Below are positions 51,164-62,186 of a DNA stretch of 64,000 nt, piece after piece (position 1 is the stretch's first letter; each line of letters opens with the position of its first letter). The notes under the pieces are model-generated. The model saw only the letters and a program-made list of their open reading frames with translations. It ran no database searches and was not told the origin of the DNA. This DNA is from Glandiceps talaboti (Eukaryota; Hemichordata; Enteropneusta; Spengelidae), in NCBI RefSeq assembly GCF_964340395.1, contig NC_135566.1, positions 21,278,584 through 21,342,583 on the forward strand. The letters are read 5' to 3'. Made by a program: the position numbers and the translations under genes.

Positions 51164-51862
51164 TATAGGTTAGGAGTTCACCACCAGCAGCACATACAGT
51201 GGACAATAAAAGCAATTAATTTCTACCAACCTCCCTACAACACGGCCTATTTTGTCTACTGTACTGACTTTAGAAGTCTGAAGATGTTACTGGCACAAGA
51301 TGGAGTTGTGAACAAGCAAGAAGAATATGCAACATTTGAATTTGTGTCTTCCTCTTTAGTTGAGCATATCAAAGAAGTTGTATGCAAACAAATGGATTAT
51401 GAACCAACATTTGAGTTAAAATACAAAACATTTCATTCTGATTGAAAGGTAGAGTTTCACAGGAAACTTTCTGCAAAGCCGCTACCTCAGGGATTTACTG
51501 TAGGACCCTTGTCTACTCAACATATAAATCTTTTGGAAGAGAATAACATACTTCCATTTACACCAAATTTTGCTAAAACTCTTCAACACTACAAACACCT
51601 GGCCACATATGACAAAAATAATGTACCTGTATCATGGGTCATACAAAAAGAATATGGCGACAATGGATATGCTGTCACACAACCAGCTTACAGAAGATTG
51701 GATATATTCATTATTCTCATTTCAAAACTAGCACTGGAAATACTACAGTCAGAACCTGAAGATGAACCTTACACACTAAATCCAATCAAATTCATTGATT
51801 TTGCTAAGTGTAGTGCTGCTGGAAGTGGATTCATATTTCATGAGGACATTGAGCTGACATGA
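51164..51862 (+). pseudogene. Glycine N-acyltransferase-like gene copy, disrupted
   Basis: One continuous + strand frame with no introns runs from about 51164 to TGA at 51860, broken by an in-frame TGA at 51443-51445. It starts inside the protein: IKAINFYQPPYNTAYFVYC and DFRSLKMLL correspond to the N-terminal part of the GLYAT family, PLPQGFTVGPLSTQHI to the linker, and VPVSWVIQKEYGDNGYAV, TQPAYRRLDIFIILISKL to the acyl-CoA-binding GNAT core. GLYAT enzymes join acyl groups from acyl-CoA to glycine. The start codon and about 50 N-terminal residues are missing, and the usual PEYRG(Q/K)G loop reads PAYRRLD. Lack of introns suggests a retrocopy, but no poly(A) tail or target duplication is visible. 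The left edge is the tandem array. Confidence 0.65.
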
Positions 51863-52489
51863 TTATGCCTGAAGAAAAAGAATGTAGAAGAAAAACTTTG
51901 AGGCATAATTATAACTGATAGAGATGATGAAGTCATTCTAGTAATGGCACTTAGCTTTAACAGATATCAACAGAAGAAAGCAGTGTACATTACATGTATC
52001 TCATAAACCTTACAAAACTAATACAACACAAGTAAATACGATCTTTTCATTTACTGATCTGATATGTATGTCAAAATGAGTGATGAAAAGAAATAAGTGA
52101 AATCCTACTATAAATAATATTCTTATACATATTGTATTTGATTAACTGTTTGGCAAATTATCAAACAAAGAATAGTGACAGACTGGTTTCTGTTCTCATT
52201 ATTCTTTTAGCTAGGATTGCAATGTAAGGATAATGTATCAATGACTGTAATTATACATACTATAATTTCCTTATATTCTGATTGGTCCACATCAGTAAAT
52301 ATTTTCAACAGACAGCACACTGCTGTGATTGGCTTTTGGAAACAAATATGGCAGCCCACAGTGAAGATGTCAATCAAGATTTGTTGTGTATTTAGTGTAC
52401 ACTCGTACCGTAACAGCAATCAATGCAAGATGTCACATATGTATTTTTACAAACCAAACCAAAACAGACTGACTGCCTAAAGCTAGTTT
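51863..52489. other. Flank of the GLYAT-like copy, no gene
   Basis: AT-rich sequence with short open frames on both strands at 52207-52480 that have no domain. It may include the old 3' UTR of the GLYAT copy. Confidence 0.5.
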
Positions 52490-52870
52490 GAGTGGGGATT
52501 GGACTATTTGACCTTGAAGATAGAGGTCAAGGTCAAACTTCAAGGTCTATTAGAATGCTGATTATAGACAACATCAGCACAGACACTCAAATGAGGTCTC
52601 TATCTATTAAGCTTCCATAGTTAGTGCGCAAAATCTGAACTTTTACAATAATATGGTTGCCAGTCGTCCATTATTGCAAAGGTCAAGAAACAAAATGCAG
52701 TGCATATGTGGATTACTGTTTCTGATAATTCTGCCAGGTTTGGTTTGACCTTGAAGATAGGTCAATGTCTCATTTGAAATCTCATTATGGATAACATAGG
52801 TAGACACTCAAATGAGGTCACTATCTCTTAAGCTTCTATGGTTAGTGGGCAAAATGTAAAGTTTAAAACA
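52490..52870. repeat. Two-copy dispersed repeat with GACCTTGAAGAT and AGGTCAAGGTCA
   Basis: GACCTTGAAGATAGAGGTCA at about 52510 and GACCTTGAAGATAGGTCA at about 52748 each lead to CACTCAAATGAGGTC, CTATCT, TTAAGCTTC and ATAGTTAGTG or ATGGTTAGTG. The two blocks are about 230 bp apart. A third GACCTTGAAGATGAAGGTCA lies at about 56544. The motif TCAAGGTCA is an ERR/SF-1 type nuclear-receptor half-site, perhaps carried by the repeat. Confidence 0.65.
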
Positions 52871-53039
52871 CTAACGCGTTCCAAATTAATTACGGAAAAT
52901 TCCAATTACCTGGCGGAAAAGTTATATACACTGTGTTTAAATTAAGTTATGAATTTGAATATTTCCTGTGTTGTGTGATGTTACAATGACTTTTGATTGA
53001 TACCAAAATTATTTACTTAGCCCCTCTCTAAATTTTGGT

Positions 53040-53285
53040 AAATCCACTGAGTAATCATGTGATTTTTCAAAATCATACGATTAATCACATGATCACTGTG
53101 AAATCATATGATTAACCACATGAACACTGTGAAATCTTCAGAACAATCACTAGATTGTTTTGAAAAAGATGTTGAGTAATCATGTGATTTTTGAACACCA
53201 ACATTAATCACATGATTACAAATTATTAATCATGTGATTCATCACAGTATCTTTTTAAATATAATTTTTGAGTAATCTTATGATT
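53040..53285. repeat. Cluster of ATCATGTGAT/ATCACATGAT palindromic motifs
   Basis: At least nine AATCATGTGATT- or AATCACATGAT-type motifs occur in 240 bp with irregular spacing and AAATC/TTTTT linkers. Spacing and linkers are not regular enough for a minisatellite. The CACATG/CATGTG core is an E-box. Confidence 0.7.
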
Positions 53286-54557
53286 TTTCTATTATATAAC
53301 ACTGATATGTGATGTGTTAATATAAAACAGTCACAGTATGTAGAACCATCATGTTACTTTCAGGTTGAATGTGCAATACACTATAAATGCATTTCTATTT
53401 GTCATGCCATTCAAACTCTCATGCAATATACAATCCACACATACTGTATTACTCAAAAATGAATGGACATTTTATATTTAACAAAACACAAAATTTTATT
53501 GGATTTTACTAATTTGTGAAAATGGCATAAAACTGATAACATTCGCATGATTACTAGCTACAATGAAACACTGTAGAGTAAAATATATCATTCATAAATC
53601 CTTCACAGTAAAAAGTAAGATACACTTTTGGTGTCTGCAGTAGTAATATTAATAACATGTAGTAATGTATCATGGGAAAATTCATAATTAATTCTTTTTA
53701 GTTCAAGCTAGACGGTCAAAAGTAGTCTTTTCTGTAGAAATTATTTGACTGTCCTGTTTTGCTAGGTTGTAGCAGACAATCTTGTTGGTTATCAGTTGGA
53801 AAGTAAACAATTAGCCCCATAAAACTCATTGAGACCATGTGAGGTCATTTTAGTGTCAGTTTACCTTGTTGTCCTTGCTTCAACTCAAACTTCATTAATT
53901 ACTTGTATCACATCACGCATGCACACATACATACATACATACACAGTGTTTTACACAACAAAATACTTCATAAAGTTCATTTATAGTTCAATTTTTACTG
54001 TCATTGTGAATTTTTTTTTGAAAACGATTACAGCTGATTTGACGAAATAAAGAACAAATATAAATGTTTACATATATATTAATAGATTACTAGAATTGGT
54101 TTCCAACTCTGTCTCAATGTTTGCTACAACAGTAACAGACATTGTTGAAGTTACACTAAAACTTAGATGTAATATCACCAGGGTTCACACAGTTAGTAGT
54201 CGCCTATGAAAATATTAGTCCCATGTATTTTTGAATAACTTTCATTTTTGTTCTTTATTTTGTCAAATCAGCTGTAAAGACTATGTAACATCTTAAACTG
54301 TTGTGTTGTCATTATTTACTAACACATTACTAGAAAATACTAGTATCAACTTTTAATGGTGAAACTTTTACAACTTCAACTTTAATACTGCTCTGATGTC
54401 CAATCATAAAACAACAAAACTTTACATCTTGTATTGACAACTCGTACAACTTTAACGTCATAGTCAAGTGACAACAAGACTATAACAAAACGTTACTGGT
54501 ATAAACTTTACTAATCTAGTTCCTATACAGTATTGTTACCATTAAAGGTCCACTCAC
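53286..54557. other. AT-rich sequence without a gene
   Basis: No supported gene. A 73-codon + strand frame at 53829 ends in a short CATA repeat and has no motif apart from a hydrophobic start; I do not call it. Confidence 0.5.
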
Positions 54558-54592
54558 AGGTTAGGGTTTAGAAACCACAGTTGGAATACAGA
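54558..54592 (-). CDS. Candidate 35-bp microexon of the LRR gene
   Basis: Between acceptor GCATGTTTTAG and donor GTGAGT lies a frame for SVFQLWFLNPN plus CT. CT joins the A that opens the exon at 47757 to give leucine, so the phase fits and the joined text reads LNPN-L-LWWLLKQC, which looks like continuous helix and strand. The acceptor has a weak pyrimidine tract. The exon is very short, and the phase match alone has a one-in-three chance. Confidence 0.4.
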
Positions 54593-54640
54593 CTAAAACA
54601 TGCATGCAACTAATACACGTTTTTCATGTATTGACAACTT

Positions 54641-54976
54641 GACAAGCGAGAGTATTTGGCATCCAAATTCAGAGAACACAAGAGTCAAACTGACACACTC
54701 ACAGCAGTCGGCGCACATCTCAAAAATACAGGACATCACATACCCCTGAAAATTATTGGCAGGAAAGACAAATACTGACCTAGGTAAATAGGTGGGTCAA
54801 TCAAAATCAGACAACACCAACCGACCCTCAACTGTAACGGTGGATACCACCTTCTACCCATCTACAACAGTCTATTGTTGGGTGATTCCATTCAGAGTTC
54901 ACCTGACAGTATGATGTAATCTCCATTACGCTGAAGACGTCCAAGTGATTTGTATGAAAACTCCACACTCACTGAA
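54641..54976 (+). mobile_element. Penelope-like element remnant (GIY-YIG region)
   Basis: A broken + strand frame reads EYLASKFREHKSQ, AVGAHLKNTGHHI, GGSIKIRQHQPTLN, GGYHLLPIYNSLL and IQSSPDSMM, with at least four in-frame stops. The series REH...AV.AH...TGH.I...SI.I...P.LN...GY.L is the C-terminal GIY-YIG endonuclease region of Penelope-like retroelements. The reverse transcriptase is not seen. It is dead by mutation. It lies right beside the candidate microexon on the other strand. Confidence 0.65.
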
Positions 54977-55260
54977 ATTCAGATTTAAAAAATGTATCTT
55001 TTGCACTCATAGCTAATATTAATATCATTTCAGTTATTTTTTCCACCTTATATTATTATTGTTCAAAGTTCTTTTCAATACTCAAATATTACATTTACAT
55101 AATGTATTTTGAAATATATCTTTTCCATGGCCCCTTAACCTTTCCCATTCTTCCTCCCTAATTCATCTCCCCTTGATTCCTCTTTCACTTTACAGATGAC
55201 GAACTTCTTGTTTAATTTCTGTTTGTCCTTTTTGTTTATTGTATTTATGCCAGCACCAGT

Positions 55261-55392
55261 TCACTTCAAGAAGGTTGCATGTTCTATTTCACCAGTGATC
55301 TTAGTCATTTTACCACAGTGCATTTCCTTGTCATACACTGTTAAAATCCATTCATTAACATCAACGTCTTCCTCAGTCATTATTGTTTTGAT
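55261..55392 (-). CDS. Candidate exon, possibly 5' LRR exon or end of another transcript
   Basis: The acceptor TTTTATTTCAG precedes ATCAAAACAATAATGACTGA. The frame gives IKTIMTEEDVDVNEWILTV, YDKEMHCGKMTKITGEIEH and ATFLK, then TGA at 55261-55263. The ATG five codons in could be a start (A at -3). After TGA the frame stays open for 32 more codons to a donor-like GTGAAA near 55196, and AATAAA lies between. So this is either a last exon or an exon with a nonsense change. I recognise no family. Entry phase 0 fits the candidate at 59449. Confidence 0.35.
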   Translation of the reverse strand: MKTIMTEEDVDVNEWILTVYDKEMHCGKMTKITGEIEHATFLK

Positions 55393-55696
55393 CTGAAATA
55401 AAATTATATAGGAATCTTTAAAATCATATTTAAATTTTTAAAAAATATCATGAATATTTTAAGAGTTTTACACCCAGTGAATAGCATAGAAGCATTGTAT
55501 CTTTATTCTTCGAAACTCTCTGATTTTCTTTGATGATACCACAAACAGAATTAATTCTATTCAAAATATTTCTAAATACAAATAAAACTTCTCTGAACAC
55601 ACAATCTCAAACTGGTGTGTTATGTACCAAAGTTATACTGTAAGTTTGTGTCTACATACAGAACTAAACACTTAAAATAATTTTTGAAAAATAATG

Positions 55697-56050
55697 TTAA
55701 AGCGGCCATATGGATGAGAATTTGGTATTTATTTTGGATTTTTATTTGATAAAACAGCTTCACTATGTTTTTCTACTTGAAAAAATAAAGCGAAAGAACA
55801 TATACCAAGTCCATGTTCATAACTCAATACATTGCAAAAAGATGCAAAAAGTGTAAAAAGTTTGTTATTGTACGTACAATAACAAACATTTTACACATTG
55901 TTTAGTGTTTTGCTGTTTATTGAGATGTGAACATGGATTTGGTATATGTTATTTCACATTATTTTTTCAAGTAGAAAAACATAGTGAAGCTGTTTTATCA
56001 AAGAAAAATCCAAAATAAATACCAAATTCTCATCCATATGGCCACTTTAA
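55697..56050. mobile_element. Palindromic MITE, AGTGGCCATAT family, copy 3, with TTAA flanks
   Basis: The element AGCGGCCATATGGATGAG ... CATATGGCCACT is bounded on both sides by TTAA (55697-55700 and 56047-56050), a likely target duplication as in piggyBac-type elements. The arms are about 160 bp, contain ACCAAGTCCATGTT and its complement, and meet at TTGTTATTGTACGTACAATA. There is no coding capacity. Confidence 0.88.
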
Positions 56051-56599
56051 AGAACCAAAATATTGAACATGGAAATTCAATTCAAAGTCATGGGTGAAGA
56101 TATAAAGAGAAGCGTAACTGTGGGGAACAAGTCTTCGTCGAATATCTAGTTCCTCCCCTCCCCCCAGGTATATGAATAGTGAAATAGTAGCGTAACAATC
56201 AAATTATAAGCCATGGCTAATGTTAAAATGTTGTAAAATAAAGAAATGATTTTTTTTCTTGAACTGGGGGAATGACTTATAATACACAATTTCCAATGTA
56301 GGTTATGGAAAAATGGAGGTATCTAATACAATATAGAAACTTTATTATCATCATTATTATAGTTTTTATTTTGGACAACAACTTCCATATATACATGTAG
56401 TATATGCTACAGGATCTTGATGACAAGATTTTTTTATCTTTAGTTATTGACACTACACTACCTGAAATTTGCACCATGTTTGGTTGAAATTGGTCCATGC
56501 TAATAAGACATATACATAAGCATTAACAATAATGTGGTTATTTGACCTTGAAGATGAAGGTCAATATTTTCCGAGGTCCTGATGCATATGTCAATTTGA
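56051..56599. other. AT-rich sequence without a gene
   Basis: Nothing recognised. A 73-codon minus frame at 56277 has no motif. Confidence 0.5.
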
Positions 56600-57487
56600 C
56601 AAGTCATTGAGAATGACATAGTCCCCGCTATAATTGGGTTTTAAGGAATTATCACTACTCTGATCATGCAACAACATTTGTGAACCTAAAACAAACAGAC
56701 TTAGATATGTTGTGTGTGCTTGTTGGACATGTAATATGCCTCCAACAATAAAGGATTGGTTGGGTATGGGGGATCATATCACGATGAAAATGGAGTCTGA
56801 GTTATGGCTTTGGACATGGAAAATTCACAAACAAAAGGGCTGCCAGGCAGCCATATTGGATCGTATCACGACGAAAATGGAGATGCACATGTATGTCATA
56901 GAACGCTGTCCTAATACCAACTTTGAATGAGATCTGTTCAAGCATGTCTGAGTTATGGCTTTGGACATGAAAATTCGCAAACAAAATGGCTACCAGGCAG
57001 CCATATTGGATCATATCACAATGAAAATGGATATGCACATGTATGTCATATAACACTGTCCTAATACCAACTTTGAATGAGATCTGTTCAAGCATGTCTG
57101 AGTTATGGCTTTGGACATGAAAATTCGCAAACAAAATGGCTGCTAGGCGGCCATATTGGATCGTATCATGACAACAATGAATATGCACATGTATGTCATA
57201 GAACACTGTCCTAATACCAACTTTGAATGAGATCTGTTAAAGCATGTCTGAGTTATGGCTTTAGACAGGGAAAATTCGCAAACAAAATGGCTGCTAGGCG
57301 GCCATATTGGATCGTATCATGAAACAAATTGACGTGCATATGTATGCCATTGTATGTTGCCCCTGTACCAAGTTTGAAAAAAATCGGTCCAGGCATCTCC
57401 AAGAAACGGCTGCGGACGGACGGACGCACGGACAGACGGAACCCAATCCATAAGTCCCCGTCCCGGACTTCATTCGGCGGGGACTAA
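56600..57487 (+). mobile_element. Pearl/Helentron-like element, full-length copy
   Basis: The 5' end AAGTCATTGAGAATGACATA and GTCCCCGCTATAATTGGG, then CAATAAAGGATTGGTTGGG, lead into four core monomers whose CCATATTGGATC blocks start at 56851, 57001, 57151 and 57302 (150-bp period). The GGAC microsatellite (57413-57440), CCCAATCCATAAG and the terminal hairpin at 57453-57485, partly decayed (CATTC for CGTCC), close it. Each monomer carries TGGCTGC(C/T)AGGCxGCCAT, a hairpin of its own. The open frames through it are repeat translations. Confidence 0.78.
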
Positions 57488-58288
57488 TAAAGGATGGGTC
57501 GGGTATGGGGGATCGTATCATAACAAAAATGGATATGCACATGTATGTCATAAAACACTGTCCTAATACCAACTTTGAATGAGATCTGTTCAAGCATGTC
57601 TGAGTTGTGGCTTTGGACATAGAAAAATCGCAAACAAAATGGCTGCCAGGTGGCCATATTGGATTGTATCATGACAACAATGAATGTGCACATGTATGTC
57701 ATAGAACACTGTCCTAATACCAACTTTGAATGAGATCAGTTCAAGCATGTCCGAGTTATGGCTTTGGACATGGAAAATTCACAAACAAAATGGCTGCCAG
57801 GCGGCCATATTGGCTCGTATCATGACAACAAATGGATATGCACATGTATGTCATAGAACACTGTCTTAATACCAACTTTGAATGAGATCTGTTCAAGCAT
57901 GTCCGAGTTATGGCTTTGGTCATGGAAAATTCACAAACAAAATGGCTGCTAGGTGGCCATATTGGATCGTATCATGACAACAATGAATGTGCACATGTAT
58001 GTCATAGAACACTGTCCAAATACCAACTTTGAATGAGATCTGTTCAAGCATGTATGAGTTATGGCTTTAGACAGGGAAAATTTGCAAACAAATGGCTGCT
58101 AGGTGGCCATATTTGATCGTATCATGAAACAAATTGACGTGCATATGTATGCAATTGTATTATGCCCCTGTCCCAAGTTTGAAAAAAATCGGTCCAGGTA
58201 TCTCCAAGAAACGGCTGCGGACGGACGGACGGACAGACGAAACCCAATCCGTAAGTCCCCGTCCCGGACTTCGTCCGACGGGGACTAA
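57488..58288 (+). mobile_element. Second pearl/Helentron-like element, head truncated, joined in tandem
   Basis: Directly after the first terminal hairpin the sequence resumes at AATAAAGGATGGGTCGGG, an internal position of the family, and continues through three to four monomers to an intact terminal hairpin (58253-58285) ending GGGGACTAATTAG. The missing 5' about 150 bp and the exact join suggest a read-through or end-to-end copy rather than two free insertions. Confidence 0.72.
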
Positions 58289-58775
58289 TTAGTCAGACTA
58301 GTTTCAATGGCTCCCACACACTACCCTGACCACATTAAGATGACAACCAGTAGTTAGGCCATAGTTACATCACTGAGGAACAGAAAGGAATAGTGGAACA
58401 GCCACAACCTTGAAAGTGAATAATGAATAATTGAATAATCAGTACATCCAGTAATTTCGTCTCTATTATTGTCACAACAGAGCTCCCTGTACTGTATTCT
58501 ATCCATGTCATTACTATAATACTAAAAAAATTAATCATCATCATAGTGAGGTTGATCACCATAGTATTGACTGAATACTTATTTGCTCATACAGATTATT
58601 TAATGTGTATATGTATTCATTTGTCCTTATCTTTTTGTAAACTTATATATGTTTTGGTTGATTTTATATAAATAATTGTCGTTTTTGAACAACCCACAAA
58701 TCGATCCGCAGTTAGGCCTGTCGACCCGCAAAATAACGATACTGTGATGTTATGCAATAAACATTGATTGATTGT
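58289..58775 (+). mobile_element. Possible LINE 3' tail with (ATTG)n end
   Basis: ATGTTATGCAATAAACATTG followed by ATTGATTG at about 58750-58773 looks like the 3' end of a CR1/L2-type retroposon, with a poly(A)-like signal and a short tandem tail. No reverse transcriptase is visible upstream. Confidence 0.4.
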
Positions 58776-58945
58776 TGTTTGTCTGTGCTAACTACCTTGG
58801 GCTAACACTTGAATCACAGTCACTTGTGAGCTACTATTCCATTCTATAATGGTTATTTAGTGGTATTTACAAGATCCAGAAATAGCGATATCGCTAGGAT
58901 CATATACAAGATAGACTCTTCGATATGACCCTCACCAAAAGGGAT

Positions 58946-60684
58946 GACTCACTCCGTTTGCAAGCAGGACTAGATATGAAATGGATAATTACGTAGTGTT
59001 ACATCGAAATATGGTCGAACCTAGTCCTGCTTCCATGACGGTGCACGAGTCTGTATTACTGACTTGACTCTGACAATTGTCAGAATCGAGTCCCGGATTA
59101 CTCCGCATGCAAGCAGGACTTGGTCGAACCATACATGTTTGAACGGGAACTATAAACATTGTCAGGAACTAGACAGACTCTCGCTCTCAGCCCCCGCCTA
59201 TCATTATCAAGTTATCTACCTTATACATTCATTACTATGTACAAAACCCATCAAGATCATAACGCAGACGTTCATACACGTATCAAACGCTGTTCGTTGT
59301 CTTTTGTTTTGTGATACAATCAATACTCCTATCTCGCAGTGAACATGACCGTGAAGAAACACATAGTAAAACAGACAAGATTTTAAAACTGCCAATGGAC
59401 ACTGAAGGTGTCCGTGAGTAATGGAAACATCTATCTATATTCACTCACCTTCACTTCATCGTCAATGTCTCCTTCAATCACGTCCACAACTCTGCCAAAT
59501 CGTAGTTGTGAAAATCGCCCGCTCTCTTGAAGTTAAATCAAAATTTCCAACATTGGTCCATGATACAACGTTGCGCGCACACTTACAGCTTACAGCTAAG
59601 TGAGTGAATACTATGTGTGGGCTTGTGTCGGGCCATCTCGTTGTTTATCTTTCCAGTGGGCTCGTAGACTTGTGGGCTTGTGTTGGGGCTTGTGTTGGGC
59701 CTTGCTGTCTCGGAGGATTTACTGTATTAATCTCATTTTAATCTATATTGTGGATGATACAATACTACTAAATGTGGCAACTGATTCATGTTTAGTTATA
59801 TAGGCGTGTGTTTATAGACCGCCAAAGCAAACCGCCAAAGCGGTAGATTACATTCTGCTTTTATCTCCATGATTACAGCCTTTGTTTGTGTTTTCTGTTT
59901 GCCGTTCATTCGCGTCGTGAGCTTTTGCTACAACCATAGACAATAGAGAGCTATGCTACAACAAATAAAAAGAGTTTGTTACAGTGCAGTGTAAACTATC
60001 TTATTTTTCTTACAATCTGTGACATTGTCGTCGACATGAGTGCAGATTCTTTTTCATGGATCAGTAAATGTTCTTTCTGGTGTAAGGATACACTATACTA
60101 ATAATAATTTGTATCAAGAGGCCGTAGCTTAACATTGTCATACTTGCCAGTGGAAAGGGAATTGTGAAATGTTGAAAATGTTTCCCCCACGATGGTGAAT
60201 CAATACTTTCTAACACAAGATACATGTACGATACTCTTTGCTGTACCATCATTAGTATGATAGGAAAACAAGGTCGCTCTAACCATGGAAGTATAACTCT
60301 AACGTTGTTGTAGGTGGGCGTTGCACAGCAGGGGTGTTTTCGTTGCTATGGCTTGCTTAGGAACGATCATCAACTTAGTGAACCTACAACCACTGCAGGA
60401 GTAAATAATTTTGACCAGTGGACAATGAAAAAATGGCTTTGATTGTGCCGAGTTACATACAACAAATCATCACACCGGGAACCGTCCCTTCGATTCGATG
60501 TAGGGTCATCACATACAGCATGTACTATGTTTAGTTTATTATTTGTTCTTTCTTTGTTCTTGTTGTTGTTTACCATACTGTGTTCACAGATAATGCAGTT
60601 GCTTAATAAAGTTATTATTATTATGTTTGAAAATTTTAGTCATGTTGTAGCCTAGTCCTGCTTGAATTACATACGGAGTGAGTC
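58946..60684. mobile_element. Candidate 1.7-kb TIR element, GACTCACTCCG ends
   Basis: GACTCACTCCGTTTGCAAGC at 58946 with AGGACTA faces TAGTCCTGCTTG at 60653 with ACATACGGAGTGAGTC, giving terminal inverted repeats of about 27-32 bp. Partial internal copies occur (CAAGCAGGACTTGGTCGAACC-like at about 59108). The span includes the candidate 5' exon at 59449 and, near 60605, AATAAAGTTATTATTATTAT, another retroposon-like tail. No transposase is seen. Confidence 0.45.
59449..59533 (-). CDS. Candidate 5' exon with a strong donor
   Basis: On the minus strand a frame ending FGRVVDVIEGDIDDEVK is followed by the donor GTGAGT in phase 0, which fits the candidate exon at 55392. There is no ATG in this frame and a TAA lies just upstream (59534-59536), so translation would have to enter from another exon, or the exon is a 5' UTR. 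The upstream 150 bp is relatively rich in CpG, as at a promoter. Function unknown. Confidence 0.3.
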
Positions 60685-62178
60685 GTACCTTCCCCCTCCG
60701 TCCTGCAAACTTCTAGCCATGAAGCTGGACTTTCCAGACATGCTGTTAACTAAAGAATTACCGCACCCTGTGTCCCAATATTTGCAATAAATCGTCTTTT
60801 TAGCAATTTTACCTCGCCATGGTTACAAAAATTCAAGTTCGGATGACCGAAAATCACAAAATCTCAACTTCTCTTTCAGATGCACAATTTACAACAGTCC
60901 AACCAACACGGGTCAATTTTTGTCTTGCTTTTCCGCGAAGCATTTTATAGGGAGTAGTATTTGATTGGCAGCTACAATATCGATTGATTATACAATGTTG
61001 CAAAGTTTAGTGAAAAGAATGTCGATTTTTTTTCTGAAAGCAAGCGCACCGACTATGGTGAACATACGTGAAACACATCATTGACCTGTAATTTTTGTAA
61101 ATAGCTTTATTTTTGTGGGTGAAATTTACGTAATATTTCAAAATTCTCGCCTTATTTACCACAAACATTAGATAAAATTAAAGATTATTTTTTGTGAAAG
61201 CAAAGGCTAAGTCAGTCTGTATTGCGCAAATTACTCACATAATAATGAAGTTAGAGGATACTATTTATGCAGGTGTATGGTAAAATGTACCGGCGGTGTG
61301 TAAATTTTTTTCAACATTAACATAAAAATTGCAAACAATTCAAAAATCTATAAAACCATAGGATTTTTAGAAAAAACCTTTAGGGTGCTACTTACGAAGT
61401 TTCAGACATATTGGTGCACATTGAAAAAAATGAACCTGAGCGAAGTTTCCTAATCATACAAATAACACGGCCATTGTTTTTCTATGGGAAGTCTCATAGT
61501 TATTCGGATTTCAATATCAGGTTCGGACCCCCACAATCCGTTGGTTCAACATTTGTATCTTTTCGTTACTTACGATAAAATTTTGAAATTTTGAACCCTT
61601 TGAATCTCTTCTAAAATCGTATGGTTTTGATTTTTTAAATTTCGCTTGCAAAATCTAGAAATTGCGATGTTACTGTGCCGTACTAGATAATGACCTGTGA
61701 CATGATATGATCTCTGCAACGGTAATTTTCAAGACTCAACAAATCTGTTCAAAATTCATGAAAATGTTGATTAATATCTATCACATATTCAGATATATAT
61801 CAAAAAGTCGTAATATGTATGTTTAGTATTCAAAACGATATACGTAGCTGGGAAAATCAAGAATTACTAAGCCCAGCTGACACAGAGAGATAGTCACAGT
61901 GAGTGGCGCGTATTCAATCATGAGCACGGCCGGTCGTCAAGTGTCGATCAAAAAGGGTGCGTCCCAATCTTGGACATGTTGGACTGACGCGATGTGATGC
62001 CTTCTTACGTAGAGAGAGCATTAGGGTGGCCCTTTTTATTTTTTTGTTTCTCATCTCCCGACCGACCCTAATATGCAGCTCCGACATCAGAAAAAAAAAA
62101 TGTTTTGTTTCCACCAACCCCTGAGTTCAAAAGCAAGATTGTAAGGTTCGAACGAACATCAAACGTTCCTCATGGTGT
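60685..62178. other. Intergenic DNA without a gene
   Basis: No supported gene on either strand. Sequence around 61370-61410 (ACGAAGTTTCAGACATATTG) resembles the subunits at 10150-10450 and may be an old dispersed repeat. Confidence 0.5.
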
Positions 62179-62186
62179 CTACAACC

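Noticed and set aside
56802-57206. 134-codon minus frame with HVHIHFRRDTIQYG-like repeats
   Set aside because: Reads through 150-bp core monomers of the mobile element; 150 is a multiple of three, so frames stay open by chance. The same holds at 1915-2232 and 46891-47295.
59064-59342. 92-codon + strand frame with ATG
   Set aside because: No recognisable domain, inside a TIR-bounded block, and no splice or poly(A) context to support it.
60443-60655. 70-codon + strand frame with a hydrophobic segment (MFSLLFVLSLFLLLFTILC)
   Set aside because: It ends in a retroposon-like AATAAAGTTATTATTATT tail and has an open frame opposite; more likely mobile-element 3' sequence than a membrane protein.
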